Assembly (NCBI GenBank): GCA_036004405.1
Contig: DASYRM010000145.1
Coordinates: forward strand, 1-62,822
Source of the DNA: DASYRM01 sp036004405
GTDB lineage: Bacteria; Acidobacteriota; Vicinamibacteria; Vicinamibacterales; UBA2999
Reading direction: 5' to 3'
DNA: 62,822 nt
Below the pieces are notes generated by a model, which searched no databases, was not told the origin of the DNA, and worked only from the letters and a program-made list of their open reading frames with translations. Of the stretch, positions 34,940-43,847 are shown piece by piece. The position numbers and the translations under genes were made by a program. Positions within the stretch are counted from its first letter, which is position 1. Each line of letters opens with the position of its first letter.

Positions 34940-36729
34940 CCGTTATAGCGGACGGCGACGACGGTCATGTCGTCGGTCTGCGCGGCGCCCCCGCGGAACT
35001 CCATCACGGCGTCGAACATCGCGTCGACGATCGTCTGCACGGAGTCGTTGCGGCGCCGCTCCACCACTTCGCACGCGCGCCGGGCACCAAACTCCGACCC
35101 CCGCTCGTCCGAGCTCTCGAAAATACCGTCCGTGCAGAACACGAGCAGGTCGCCGGGCCGCAGCTCGAGCTCCATCTCATCGTAGGTCACGCCGGCAAAC
35201 GACCCGAGCGGGACGCCGGGCAGTTCAATCTGCGCGCAGCGATCCCCGCTGCAGAAGATCGGATACGGCAGGCCCGAGTTGGCCAGCGTGACCATGCGGC
35301 GATCGAGATCGAAGAACGCGTAGCAGAGCGTGCAGTAGTACTCCTCGAGCTGGCGCTCGTGGAGGATGGTGTTCATCGCCTGCAGCACGCCGGAGACGCG
35401 GAACAGATCCGGTGAAAAGCGCCGCCGCATCGTCCGCGATCGCACGAGCTCGGCGACGAAGCCGCCGTACAGCGCCGCCGGCGCCCCTTTGCCCGACACA
35501 TCGCCGACGGCAACCGCCAGCGTGCGCGGGTCGGGCATCAGGAAGTCGTAGAGATCGCCCCCGAGCTCGCGCGCGGGCTCGATGCGCGCGGCCACGTCCA
35601 CGTCGTCGAGCGGCCGCGGCAGCTCGGTCGGCAGCAGCGCCATCTGCACGCGCTGCGCGAAGCGCAGCTCCTTTTCGATCCGCTCTTCGTTCCGCCGCAC
35701 TTCTTCGTAGAGCCGGGCGTTGTCGATCGCCACCGCCGCCTGGCTCGCAAGCAGCGTCAGCAGCTCCTTGTGCTCCTTCGTGAACGCGTCGAGCTCGGGG
35801 CTCTCGAGATCGAACACGCCGATGCAGCGATCCTTGATGAGCATCGGGATCACGAGCTCGGACCGCGCGTCGTCCACCAGGTTGATGTAGCGCGGGTCCT
35901 TGGACACATCCGACACCAGCACGGCCTCGCGGTGCAGCGCCGACCAGCCGACGAGGCCGTCGCCGAGCCGCACGTGCTTCGACTCCGCGCCCTTGCCGTA
36001 GCGGACGGCCAGCTTCATCTCGAGCTCCAGACTGGCCTCGTTGAGGAGCAGGATGCCGAACGTGCGGTAGTCCACGAGGCGCTTGGTCAGGCTGGCGATG
36101 CGCGTGAGCAGGGCATCGAGGTCGAGAATCGACGACATCTCGCGACCGATCTCGGCCAGCGTCTCGAGCGTGTCCACGTATTGCCGCTCGGACCGGAACA
36201 GGCGCGCGTTTTCGATCGCCACGGCCACGTGCGCCGCAAACTGCCGTAGGAGCGCCTCGTCCTGATACGTGAACGCGCCCTCCGACTCGTTGAGCAGGTT
36301 GAGCGCGCCGATCACCTTGCCCTTGCGCCGCATCGGCACGGCGAGCTGCGACAGCATGTTGCGCAGCGGGCCCATGTAGCGCGGCTCCCGGCGGATGTCG
36401 TTCACCAGGATGGGACGGCCTTCCTCGACCGCAGCGCCCACGACGCCCTGCCCGACGCGCAGGCGCATGTTCGGCAGCGCCGCGTCCGGGTAGCCGACGG
36501 CATAGGCGATGCGCAGCTCCTGCTTCTTCTCGTCGAGCAGGTAGACCGAAAAGGCGCTGAACTTCGTGAGCCGGGCGATGAGCTGCGGAATCTTGGCGAG
36601 CAGCTCCTCGAGATCGAGAACGGCGGTGACTTCCCGCCCCAATTCGAAGAGCGTCGACAGCAGCTCCGACTCGGTGGCGGCCCGCGGCGCGCCGCGCGAT
36701 TCCGCCGCGCCGGGCGTGGGCTCACTCAT
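34936..36729 (-). CDS. Double-GAF PP2C/SpoIIE serine phosphatase
   Basis: A 597-residue cytoplasmic protein. Two GAF domains (about residues 30-175 and 200-345) are followed by a coiled linker (RRNEERIEKELRFAQRVQMALLP) and a SpoIIE-type PP2C domain with ELGGDLYDF, AVGDVSGKGAPAALY and DDMTVVAVRY. It has no membrane helix, unlike the phosphatase at 21640. It likely feeds a ligand or redox signal into a partner-switching cascade whose other members lie outside the window. It is divergent from fabZ. Confidence 0.93.
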   Translation of the reverse strand: MSEPTPGAAESRGAPRAATESELLSTLFELGREVTAVLDLEELLAKIPQLIARLTKFSAFSVYLLDEKKQELRIAYAVGYPDAALPNMRLRVGQGVVGAAVEEGRPILVNDIRREPRYMGPLRNMLSQLAVPMRRKGKVIGALNLLNESEGAFTYQDEALLRQFAAHVAVAIENARLFRSERQYVDTLETLAEIGREMSSILDLDALLTRIASLTKRLVDYRTFGILLLNEASLELEMKLAVRYGKGAESKHVRLGDGLVGWSALHREAVLVSDVSKDPRYINLVDDARSELVIPMLIKDRCIGVFDLESPELDAFTKEHKELLTLLASQAAVAIDNARLYEEVRRNEERIEKELRFAQRVQMALLPTELPRPLDDVDVAARIEPARELGGDLYDFLMPDPRTLAVAVGDVSGKGAPAALYGGFVAELVRSRTMRRRFSPDLFRVSGVLQAMNTILHERQLEEYYCTLCYAFFDLDRRMVTLANSGLPYPIFCSGDRCAQIELPGVPLGSFAGVTYDEMELELRPGDLLVFCTDGIFESSDERGSEFGARRACEVVERRRNDSVQTIVDAMFDAVMEFRGGAAQTDDMTVVAVRYNG

Positions 36730-36762
36730 GGGGAACGGAACGGGTCATCGGCCTGCTGGAAT

Positions 36763-36782
36763 TATACTTTCCGGGTTGACGA
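36763..36782 (+). promoter_or_regulatory. Candidate -10 box of fabZ
   Basis: TATACT (36763-36768), within TTATACT as at 20434, lies 13 bases before the ATG. A leader of about 7 bases without a Shine-Dalgarno sequence is expected. Confidence 0.45.
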
Positions 36783-37219
36783 TGCCGCTGACGCTGCCGC
36801 TCGAATACGAAGCGATTGCACGGATTCTCCCGCACCGCTATCCGTTTCTGCTCGTCGATCGCATCACCGAGCTCGAGCCCGACCGTCGTATCGTCGGCAT
36901 CAAGAACGTCTCGCACGACGAGAGCTATCTCGCCCGTTCGCCTGGCGAACCGCCGACCGTGCCGCCGACCATTCTCACCGAGTGCGTCGCCCAGGTGGGT
37001 GCGATCCTGATCCTGTCGAAGCCCGAGAACCAGGGAAAGCTGATTCTCTTCCGCGGCATGGAGCGCGTGCGCTTCCGGCGGCCCGTCTACGCGGGCGACG
37101 TCGTGGAGATCGAAGCGCGCGTGAAGCGGCTCCGCAGCCGGATGGGACAGCTCGAAGGTTTCGCGCGCGTCAACGGCCACGTGGTGGTGGACGGCGCGAT
37201 GACCTTCGCGCTCGAATAG
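36782..37219 (+). CDS. fabZ: 3-hydroxyacyl-ACP dehydratase FabZ
   Basis: A 145-residue hotdog-fold dehydratase of fatty-acid elongation. The catalytic His is in LPHRYPFLLVDRI and the catalytic Glu in LTECVAQVGAI. Length and motif spacing match FabZ. The ATG at 36782 gives the family N terminus; upstream extension would run through the promoter and into the divergent gene. No lipid A or fatty-acid genes lie next to it, which is unusual for fabZ. Confidence 0.92.
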   Translation: MPLTLPLEYEAIARILPHRYPFLLVDRITELEPDRRIVGIKNVSHDESYLARSPGEPPTVPPTILTECVAQVGAILILSKPENQGKLILFRGMERVRFRRPVYAGDVVEIEARVKRLRSRMGQLEGFARVNGHVVVDGAMTFALE

Positions 37220-37263
37220 GGCGGGGCGTTGGCCCGCGCGTCTGGCGGATGCGAAGGGCGCGT

Positions 37264-39315
37264 CTACTCCGCCGGCTGCCAGAGCCAGCTGATGTCCGAC
37301 AGAGGCCGAGACCCAGCTGCCGGCGCATCGCACAGCGGGGGGTTTGCGGGCGTGTAGAGGGCGTAATTCGAATCCTGGGCAACCAGCATCAGCCGCAGGG
37401 TCTGCCGCGCGAACTCGTGCAACTCAGGCGAGGCGCGCCACCTGTTCACCAGAACGAACCGCGTGCAAGAACGGGCGAGAAACGCGTCGCGCGCATCGCG
37501 GGCGCGATCCGCGTCCTCGGATGAGAGTGTGCCTCCTTGGCTCAACACGGTGAGGGCGCCCAACATCGGCAGACGCATGTTCTGGAGCTTCCTCCACGTC
37601 GACACGCGCGAGAGATAACCGCCCACCATCGGCCGGCAATGGCTGGTCTGAAAGAACGACGACAGCGCGCTGAAGTTGCCCAGGGAGGAAGTGCCGTCGC
37701 GGATGCCGGTGGGCAGCTCGAGCAGTCGGCCTGCTTCGTCTCGGGTGGCCGCCGCGGAAACGAAGCGGTAGATGTCCGGCACCGCGGCCGAGTACAAGTG
37801 CCGCGGCGCCGGCACGAGCTCGAAGGCCGCCGCAGCGACGACCGCTGCCGCCAGCCATGTCGCGCGGCGGGAACCGCGCTCGCGAAGAGCTGTCAGCGCA
37901 AAGGCCGCGAGCAGCGACATCCCGAGCGCCGCCACCACGGCAAAGCGCGCCGGCGACCGCGCCATCCCGATCACCGGGACATAGCGCAGCAGCGCCCAGG
38001 GGCCGATGATGTTCGTGTTCACGCCGGCGACGTACACGAAGGGCCCGAGTGAGAGCCAGACGAACAGTCCCGTGAAGATCGTCCAGAGCGGCGGAAGCGA
38101 GCGGCGCCACGCGGCCACCGCCACGAGCGCGACGGCGGCGAGCGGAAACGCGCTCACGAACTCGGGAAAGGCGTCCGGCTCCGGCGGCATGAACCACGGC
38201 CGGGTGTGCTCACCGAACCACGCATGATTTGGATTCGGTACCACGTAGGCCAGCAGGTCCAGGCCGCGCGGGCTGCTGCGCCAGAAGACGGGGGTGTCCG
38301 GCAGCCGGCCGGCGACGGCCCGCATGGCGATGCCGGCGAGCTCCGGCGACAGCAGCACGAGACACGTCGCGACCGACAGCAGCCCGAGCCGCACGAGCCG
38401 CACGAGCTGAGCGTCAGGGTCGTGAGGACCGACCCACGGGCGGCGCGGCAGCCACATGCGGAACGCTCCCGACACGACGAGCAGCAGCAGGGGGGTGTAC
38501 AAAGAATGCAGGCCGATTCTCACTGGGCCGAGGGCGATCGCCAAGGGGCCGACGACCAGCCGCGCTCCTACGACAAAGCCGAACACGCTCACCATCAGGT
38601 TGGCGGCCCGGGTCGTGCGTCGCCACGGCAACGGACTCTCCGGCCAGCGCACTCGAAGAAAGCGCCACGCGGCGACGACCGCGCCCATCAGAGCGCAATA
38701 GATCCCATAGTACGCGTCCGAATACATGGCGAACGCGGCGATCGATCCGACCAACACGGCATCCCGGACGCGACGGAGATCGAGGGCACGCAGCAATGCC
38801 CACAGGAAAAGCGGGAGAGGTGCCGCAAGAACGAGGCTGAAATGCGCGGTCTCCCGTGCCGTGAGCACGGGCGACGCCATGAACAGCGCACCGGCCCACC
38901 AGGACGCTGAATAGCGCAGCCCCAGCCGTTGCGCGAGTAGAAACGTGGCGACTCCCGCCATCGCAATGGCCGTCAGCATCACGACGTTGAACGTCGCCAC
39001 GACGCCCAGGACGCCGATGAGAGGCATAGCGAGGGCGCCGGCGACGGGGGCGTAGTTGTGGAGGCTGAAATCGGCGGCGCCGGTAGCGCCGAACACGTGG
39101 TCGGTCGAGAACGGCAGGTGCGCGTGCCGTATCAGCTCATGCCTGAAGATCCAGATATTCCACACGTACACGCCGAGATCGCCGGCAGGGTCTCCAAGCA
39201 GCCGAGTACGCAGATAGAGGGGCAGCGGCCACGTGAGAACGCAGGCGAGGGTCCCATATGAGGCGGCCACGAGGCACGAGACGGCCGCTTGTGCGAGGCG
39301 CGAGGACCGACGCAC
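37264..39315 (-). CDS. Polytopic membrane protein, GT-C glycosyltransferase-like
   Basis: A 683-residue protein with about 11-12 membrane helices and a C-terminal soluble tail of about 150 residues. The N-terminal loop after the first helix (TWPLPLYLRTRLLGDPAGDL) has the acidic pattern of GT-C-type transferases. It is the same architecture as the gene at 18408. It starts with GTG at 39315, directly served by the sigma-70 promoter at 39324-39352. The substrate is unknown; a role in envelope polysaccharide or protein glycosylation is plausible. Confidence 0.75.
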   Translation of the reverse strand: MRRSSRLAQAAVSCLVAASYGTLACVLTWPLPLYLRTRLLGDPAGDLGVYVWNIWIFRHELIRHAHLPFSTDHVFGATGAADFSLHNYAPVAGALAMPLIGVLGVVATFNVVMLTAIAMAGVATFLLAQRLGLRYSASWWAGALFMASPVLTARETAHFSLVLAAPLPLFLWALLRALDLRRVRDAVLVGSIAAFAMYSDAYYGIYCALMGAVVAAWRFLRVRWPESPLPWRRTTRAANLMVSVFGFVVGARLVVGPLAIALGPVRIGLHSLYTPLLLLVVSGAFRMWLPRRPWVGPHDPDAQLVRLVRLGLLSVATCLVLLSPELAGIAMRAVAGRLPDTPVFWRSSPRGLDLLAYVVPNPNHAWFGEHTRPWFMPPEPDAFPEFVSAFPLAAVALVAVAAWRRSLPPLWTIFTGLFVWLSLGPFVYVAGVNTNIIGPWALLRYVPVIGMARSPARFAVVAALGMSLLAAFALTALRERGSRRATWLAAAVVAAAAFELVPAPRHLYSAAVPDIYRFVSAAATRDEAGRLLELPTGIRDGTSSLGNFSALSSFFQTSHCRPMVGGYLSRVSTWRKLQNMRLPMLGALTVLSQGGTLSSEDADRARDARDAFLARSCTRFVLVNRWRASPELHEFARQTLRLMLVAQDSNYALYTPANPPLCDAPAAGSRPLSDISWLWQPAE

Positions 39316-39323
39316 GGCGCGAG

Positions 39324-39352
39324 AGCCTACGCCCCACGCCTGAGCTTGTCAA
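39324..39352 (-). promoter_or_regulatory. Sigma-70 promoter of the GT-C-like gene
   Basis: On the minus strand a perfect TTGACA (39352-39347), a 17-base spacer and TAGGCT (39329-39324) lie 8 bases before the GTG start. The predicted transcript is leaderless. Confidence 0.5.
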
Positions 39353-39400
39353 TGCTGAGTTTCTCGCAGCCCGCCGCCTGGCAGGTCTGAGGGGCCCTCC

Positions 39401-40624
39401 CTATACGTTGGCGGGAGATTCGTCGGCGACGCAGACGCGATTGCGGCCCGCGCGCTTGGCGCGATAGAGCGCCGCGTCCACGCGAGCAATCACGGCCAGC
39501 GGATCGGCTTCCCCGGCGTTCATCTCGGTGACGCCGAAGCTGGCGGTGAGCACGATCTGCCCCTCGGCCCACGGAATCGGATCCTTCTCGATCGCCCTGC
39601 GCAGGTTCTCGCACACCAGCTTGGCGCCGGCAAGCGGCGTCTCCGGCAGGAGCACGATGAACTCGTCGCCGCCGTAGCGGCACTTGAGGTCGCCGGCGCG
39701 GGTGGCGCCGCGCATGCGATCGCCGACGGCGGCCAGCACGGCGTCGCCGCACAGATGGCCGTAGCGGTCGTTGATCAACTTGAACGAGTCGAGATCGAAC
39801 ATCAACACCGAGAGCGGCCGCTTGGTGCGGCGCGCGCGCTTGAGCTCGATGTCGAGCGAGTCGATCGCGTGCGTGCGGTTGAAGCAGCCGGTCAGCCCGT
39901 CCTGCAGTCCGTTCTCGTGCAGCTCCTGCAGCAGCTCCGCGTTCTTGAGCGACGCCGCCAGCAGCGCCACCGCCGTGGTCAGGACGCTGCGCTGGTGCGC
40001 GGTCAGCGACGGCTCGGACGACACACCCAGCACGCACACCGGCGTGTCGGCGATGACGACCGGAAAGCACTCGTCGTCGGTCGGCAGGCTCACCTGCAGG
40101 CCGCCTTCGCCCATGGCGCGCCGGGCGCCCCGCTCGCGATCGGCGGGCGGCGTGTCACCGACCGTCATCAGCGGCTCCCAGACGCCGGCGGCGCGGATCA
40201 TGACCCAGGCGCGCCGGTTGGGCACGAGGAGCGGAATGTGGGTGGCCGCGGCAGCCGCCACCGACTTGAGCTCCGGGATGCGCGTGAGCGCATGAGCGAA
40301 GTTGACCAGACGCGAGGTTTCCTCGGCGCGCTCCAGGGCTTCCTTCGACGCGATGGCAGCGCCGATGGCCACACCACTGAGCTGGCGGCGCTGGCGCCAC
40401 TGATACAGGCCGAAGATAGTCGCCGCGATGATGGCGGCCGGCATGAGCCGGAGGTCGCGAACTTCCGGAACCGTCGCGACCCACTCGAAGAGGGCGGCGG
40501 TCGGTCGCGACAGCAGCACGTAGCTCACCATCGCGACGCCGAGCGCCAGGAATGGATCGCTGCGGTTCGAGTAATAAACCCCGTTCTTCACGTCATGGTT
40601 ATCGGCCCCGGCCAACGCCCACAT
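39401..40624 (-). CDS. Membrane GGDEF diguanylate cyclase with GAF-like domain
   Basis: A 407-residue protein. The ATG at 40624 (MWALAGADNHDVKNG) avoids overlap with the divergent gene at 40695. Two membrane helices (about residues 24-40 and 60-76) and a GAF-like region are followed by a GGDEF domain with an intact active site (RYGGDEF near residue 320). An RxxD product-inhibition site (RAGD) lies five residues before it. It should make c-di-GMP with feedback control. The extended frame upstream (to 40855) lacks family features. Confidence 0.9.
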   Translation of the reverse strand: MWALAGADNHDVKNGVYYSNRSDPFLALGVAMVSYVLLSRPTAALFEWVATVPEVRDLRLMPAAIIAATIFGLYQWRQRRQLSGVAIGAAIASKEALERAEETSRLVNFAHALTRIPELKSVAAAAATHIPLLVPNRRAWVMIRAAGVWEPLMTVGDTPPADRERGARRAMGEGGLQVSLPTDDECFPVVIADTPVCVLGVSSEPSLTAHQRSVLTTAVALLAASLKNAELLQELHENGLQDGLTGCFNRTHAIDSLDIELKRARRTKRPLSVLMFDLDSFKLINDRYGHLCGDAVLAAVGDRMRGATRAGDLKCRYGGDEFIVLLPETPLAGAKLVCENLRRAIEKDPIPWAEGQIVLTASFGVTEMNAGEADPLAVIARVDAALYRAKRAGRNRVCVADESPANV

Positions 40625-40694
40625 CACGGATGTTCCTCGGTCGTGGCCGGGCCCGTTCGTCACGACTCCCGTCCCACGCGGCAGATCGGTTACG

Positions 40695-41285
40695 ATGGCG
40701 CCGATGCCGTCACGACTGCACGGAATTGCTCTCGCGGCCCTGATAGCCGCCCTGCCGGCGGCGGCCGCTGCCGGCCAACACGAGCACGGATCAGCGGGCG
40801 GGGCCGCCCTCCGGGTGGGCGCAGACACCATGGCGTCGCACGCCGTGGTCGCCACAACCGCACTCCCGTTGAAGGCCGCGGTCGGACCGCTCCCGCCGCT
40901 GCCGCGGGTCGGGTATGCGCCGGCGCGCCCGATGGAAGTGGTGCAGCAGGTGTTCGAGTTCGCGGCTCGGCACCCCGAGGTGCTCTCCTACGTGCCGTGT
41001 TACTGCGGCTGCGAGAATCCCCGGCTTGGTCACAAGGGCAATCACGACTGCTTCGTGAAGTCGCGCGCCGCCAACGGCATGGTGACCGAGTGGGAGCCCC
41101 ACGGCATCGGCTGCCAGATCTGCATCGACGTGGGCCGCGAAGCGATGCTGCTCTTCAACTCGGGCGCCTCGGTCACGTCGATCCGCGCGGCCATCGAGAA
41201 GAAATACGGCGCGTATTTCGGTTCGTCCACGCCGACGCCCAAGCCGCCGCCGACGGCCGCCAAGAAGGCACCGCTTTTAAAGTAG
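40695..41285 (+). CDS. Exported PCYCGC-motif protein
   Basis: A 196-residue protein with signal peptide (HGIALAALIAALPAAAAAG) and the cysteine-rich PCYCGC domain (YVPCYCGCENPRLGHKGNHDCF), plus a later CQIC pair. This domain (PF13798 type) is probably metal-binding or redox-active in the envelope, but no function is established. The C terminus is a Pro/Lys-rich tail. Two ATGs are possible (40695 and 40704). Its stop lies just before the hybrid kinase frame. Confidence 0.85.
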   Translation: MAPMPSRLHGIALAALIAALPAAAAAGQHEHGSAGGAALRVGADTMASHAVVATTALPLKAAVGPLPPLPRVGYAPARPMEVVQQVFEFAARHPEVLSYVPCYCGCENPRLGHKGNHDCFVKSRAANGMVTEWEPHGIGCQICIDVGREAMLLFNSGASVTSIRAAIEKKYGAYFGSSTPTPKPPPTAAKKAPLLK

Positions 41286-41344
41286 GCAGAATCATCGCGA
41301 TAGACGCCCGCCGCGCCGAAGCCTTCGGGCGTCTGCTGGACGCC

Positions 41345-42829
41345 GTGCACGAAGGCGTGTTCGTGGGCACCGTCCGTCCACACAGCAGCGAGGACGGCGC
41401 CACGATCGTCGCCAACCCCGCGCTCAAACAGCTCTTCGGACACCCGGCGGCGACGCCAGAGGCGCGCGTGGTGCCGTTTGCGGCCGAGCGCTTCGCCGAC
41501 CCGCAGGCGCGGACGGATTTCCTGGACCGGCTCGCCAGCGAGGGCACGCTCACGTCGTACCCCGTGCGCATGCTGCGCCTGGACTCGAGCGTCATCGTGG
41601 TCGAGATCACTGCGCGCGCCGAGGTCGATCGCCAGCGCGGCGTCGTGCTGGTGGAAGCGCTGTTCCGCGACGCCACCGAAGCACGGCGCCTGAAGGACCG
41701 CTCGCGAGACCTGTATCAGCAGCTGCTGCAGGCGGAAAAGCTGGCCGTGCTCGGCCAGACCATCTCGCAGGTCGCCCACGAGCTGAACAACCCGCTGGCG
41801 ACGATCCTGAGCTGGGCGGAACGGCTCCAGGAACAGACGCTCGATGCCACGTCCAAGCGCGGCGCCGACGCCATCGTCGCCGCCACCGAGCGGGCCACAC
41901 GCATCGTCCGCGACCTGCTCACCTACGCCAAGCCGCGCCCCTCCACGCGGTCGATGATCGATCTCAATCACGTCGTCCGCGAGACGCTGGAGCTGCGCGC
42001 CGAGGAGCAGGCGGCGAACGACATCGATGTCGTGAAGGCGCTCGCCGCCGGCCTGCCGCCGGTGTTTGCCGACGCCCACCGCATCCAGCAGGTGCTGTTG
42101 AACCTGATGAACAACGCGGAGCAGGCGATGGTGGCGAGCCACGGCCGCGGCTCGCTCGTGGTGCGGACGTGGCACGACGCGGCGCTCAACACGGTGTCGT
42201 TCGAAGTGAGCGACGACGGCCCGGGGCTGGCGCCCGACATCCGCACCAAGATCTTCGACGCGTTCTTCACGACGAAGCCGGTGGGCGAAGGGACCGGCCT
42301 CGGCCTGGCGGTGGCCTACAACATCGTCAAGGATCACGGCGGCCGCATCCGAGTGGACTCGGAGCCGGGCCGTGGCACGTCGTTCGTCGTGGACTTGCCG
42401 GTCACCGCCACGGCGGAGGCGCCGCCGCTGCCCGCACCCGCGCCCACTCCGAAGGAGGTCCTGCGCGGCGCCTCGGTGCTCGTGGTGGAAGACGAGCAGG
42501 CGCTCGCCAGCGCCATGGGCGAAGCGCTGCAGGATGCCGGTTTGATAGTGGAAATCGCGGGCGACGGCGAGGATGCCCTCGCCCGCATTCGAAAAGGGGG
42601 CTACGACGCGGTCATCTGCGACTTGAAGATGCCGCGCGTCAGCGGAATGGTGATCTACCGCGCCATCGCCGCGGGGACGCCGTCGCTCGCGCGGCGGGTG
42701 ATCTTCGTGACCGGCGACGTGGCTGCCACCGACGCCGAGCGCTTCCTGGCCGAAAGCGGCTGCCGCTGGCTGGTCAAGCCGTTCCGCATCGGCGACTTGC
42801 TGCGCGCGGTGCGCGACACGCTCGCGTAG
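41345..42829 (+). CDS. Hybrid sensor histidine kinase with receiver domain
   Basis: About 494 residues counted from the GTG at 41345. A PAS-like sensor is followed by an HWE-unlike classic core: H-box VAHELNNPLATIL, N-box LLNLMNNAEQAM, G1 DDGPGLA and G2 GTGLGLAVAYNI. A C-terminal receiver follows, with VVEDEQA, phospho-Asp in AVICDLKMPR and Lys in LVKPFR. It has no membrane segment. The true start is unclear: the PAS domain seems to begin a little upstream, where the frame is open but offers only rare start codons (ATC 41291, CTG). Its 3' end overlaps the convergent sigma-factor gene by 175 bases. Confidence 0.88.
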   Translation: MHEGVFVGTVRPHSSEDGATIVANPALKQLFGHPAATPEARVVPFAAERFADPQARTDFLDRLASEGTLTSYPVRMLRLDSSVIVVEITARAEVDRQRGVVLVEALFRDATEARRLKDRSRDLYQQLLQAEKLAVLGQTISQVAHELNNPLATILSWAERLQEQTLDATSKRGADAIVAATERATRIVRDLLTYAKPRPSTRSMIDLNHVVRETLELRAEEQAANDIDVVKALAAGLPPVFADAHRIQQVLLNLMNNAEQAMVASHGRGSLVVRTWHDAALNTVSFEVSDDGPGLAPDIRTKIFDAFFTTKPVGEGTGLGLAVAYNIVKDHGGRIRVDSEPGRGTSFVVDLPVTATAEAPPLPAPAPTPKEVLRGASVLVVEDEQALASAMGEALQDAGLIVEIAGDGEDALARIRKGGYDAVICDLKMPRVSGMVIYRAIAAGTPSLARRVIFVTGDVAATDAERFLAESGCRWLVKPFRIGDLLRAVRDTLA

Positions 42830-43650
42830 TCCACGACGACCGCGGCGGCCGGACGGGACGTGCTCGCCAGCGTGGCCTTGGCCATCTTCGGCTTGTGGAA
42901 CTCGAGGATGGCGCTGCGGAGAATCTTGAAGGTCTCGGCCCCCGGCGCCATGTGCGACAGCGCGTCGCGCAGCCGGCCGATGGCGCGTGCGTGCAGCTGT
43001 GACACGCGCGACTCGTTGACACCGATCTCGGCGCCAATCTGCTTCATCGTGGCTTCCTGGTAGTAGTAGAGACCGATCACCTTCTGCTCGCGGGCCGGCA
43101 GCGTCGCAATCGCGTCCTGCACGCGGCGCTTGGTTTCTTCGCGCTCGAACGCGAGGTCCGGGCGCTCGGGCTCGGAGGGGATGAGCGCCGCCGGCAGGGT
43201 GGCCTCGTCGAGATGTTCGTTGTTGGCGAGCGGTGAAGTGGATTCGATGGCGTTGATGCGAACGATGGTGCGGCCCAGACGCTTCTCGTCGGAGCCGACC
43301 TTCGCGGCCAGGTCGGCCAGCGACGGCTCGCATCCGAGCTCGCGGCGCAGCTCCTCGCGGGCGGCTTCGAGTTCACGGCGCTGACGGCGCACGCCACGCG
43401 GCCAGGCATCTTTGCGGAGCGCGTCGATCATCGCACCGCGGACACGCCGCTCGGCGAACGTCTCGAACTTGATACCGCGCCCCTCGTCGAAGCGGTTCGC
43501 GGCATCGATGAGACCGATGACGCCGTCCTGGACGAGATCGCCGATATCGATCGAGTGGGGCATCGTAGCCGCCACGCGACGAGCGAGCTGTTCGACGAAG
43601 GGGATGCTGTTGACGACGCGGGTGTTGTCGGAGCCGGGCTGGGGGCGCAT
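42655..43650 (-). CDS. FliA/WhiG-type sigma-70 family factor with long C-terminal tail
   Basis: A 331-residue sigma factor. Region 2 reads HSIDIGDLVQDGVIGLIDAANRFDEGRGIKF-like (shown in part). Region 3 follows, and region 4 has the helix-turn-helix EATMKQIGAEIGVNESRVSQLHARAIGRL. The ATG at 43650 fits the family and has GGAGG about 12 bases upstream. Typical members end near residue 250. This one continues about 75 basic, Ser/Arg-rich residues, of which about 58 are encoded antisense to the receiver domain of the hybrid kinase. No flagellar genes are in the window. Confidence 0.88.
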   Translation of the reverse strand: MRPQPGSDNTRVVNSIPFVEQLARRVAATMPHSIDIGDLVQDGVIGLIDAANRFDEGRGIKFETFAERRVRGAMIDALRKDAWPRGVRRQRRELEAAREELRRELGCEPSLADLAAKVGSDEKRLGRTIVRINAIESTSPLANNEHLDEATLPAALIPSEPERPDLAFEREETKRRVQDAIATLPAREQKVIGLYYYQEATMKQIGAEIGVNESRVSQLHARAIGRLRDALSHMAPGAETFKILRSAILEFHKPKMAKATLASTSRPAAAVVVDYASVSRTARSKSPMRNGLTSQRQPLSARKRSASVAATSPVTKITRRASDGVPAAMAR

Positions 43651-43680
43651 GTGATGTGTTGTCCTCCGGCCCATTCCTAA

Positions 43681-43696
43681 GGCAACCGAAGTACCA
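43681..43696 (-). promoter_or_regulatory. Candidate sigma-54 promoter of the sigma-factor gene
   Basis: On the minus strand TGGTACTTCGGTTGCC keeps GG and GC at the right spacing and TTGC at -12, but has T instead of C in TGGC. The predicted start near 43670 leaves a 20-base leader. The 22-bp palindrome 130 bases further upstream could be an activator site. Confidence 0.4.
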
Positions 43697-43825
43697 AACC
43701 GCGCAGCCTCGGTCATTCCGACGTAATCGTGGTCAGAACCCGTGTTCTAAGTTCAATAAATGGAACACGTTGCGGTCGAGCTTTTGTGCAGTTTCCGCAC
43801 GCGGGCCGTGCGCTGAAACGAGACA

Positions 43826-43847
43826 ATTCGTCAATCGATTGACGAAT
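43826..43847. promoter_or_regulatory. 22-bp perfect palindrome, possible operator or activator site
   Basis: ATTCGTCAATC followed by its exact reverse complement GATTGACGAAT. It lies alone in the AT-richer gap between the mini-DHp gene and the sigma-factor gene. No T-run accompanies it, so a protein-binding site is more likely than a terminator. The rest of 43651-43964 has a 7-bp inverted repeat (CGTGTTC/GAACACG, about 43740-43770). Confidence 0.55.

Noticed and set aside
40565..40585. GGTTCGAGTAATAAACC, like a tRNA T-arm
   Set aside because: It lies in the coding start of the GGDEF gene, with no acceptor or anticodon stem around it.
40797..40830. GCCCTCCGGGTGGGC, a possible degenerate family B hairpin
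   Set aside because: One arm is mismatched and the conserved CAATCAAAC flank is absent. It can be explained as coding sequence of the PCYCGC protein.
39755..41340. Long frame continuing upstream of the hybrid kinase
   Set aside because: It runs through the GGDEF and PCYCGC genes in other frames and has an Arg/His-rich shadow composition.
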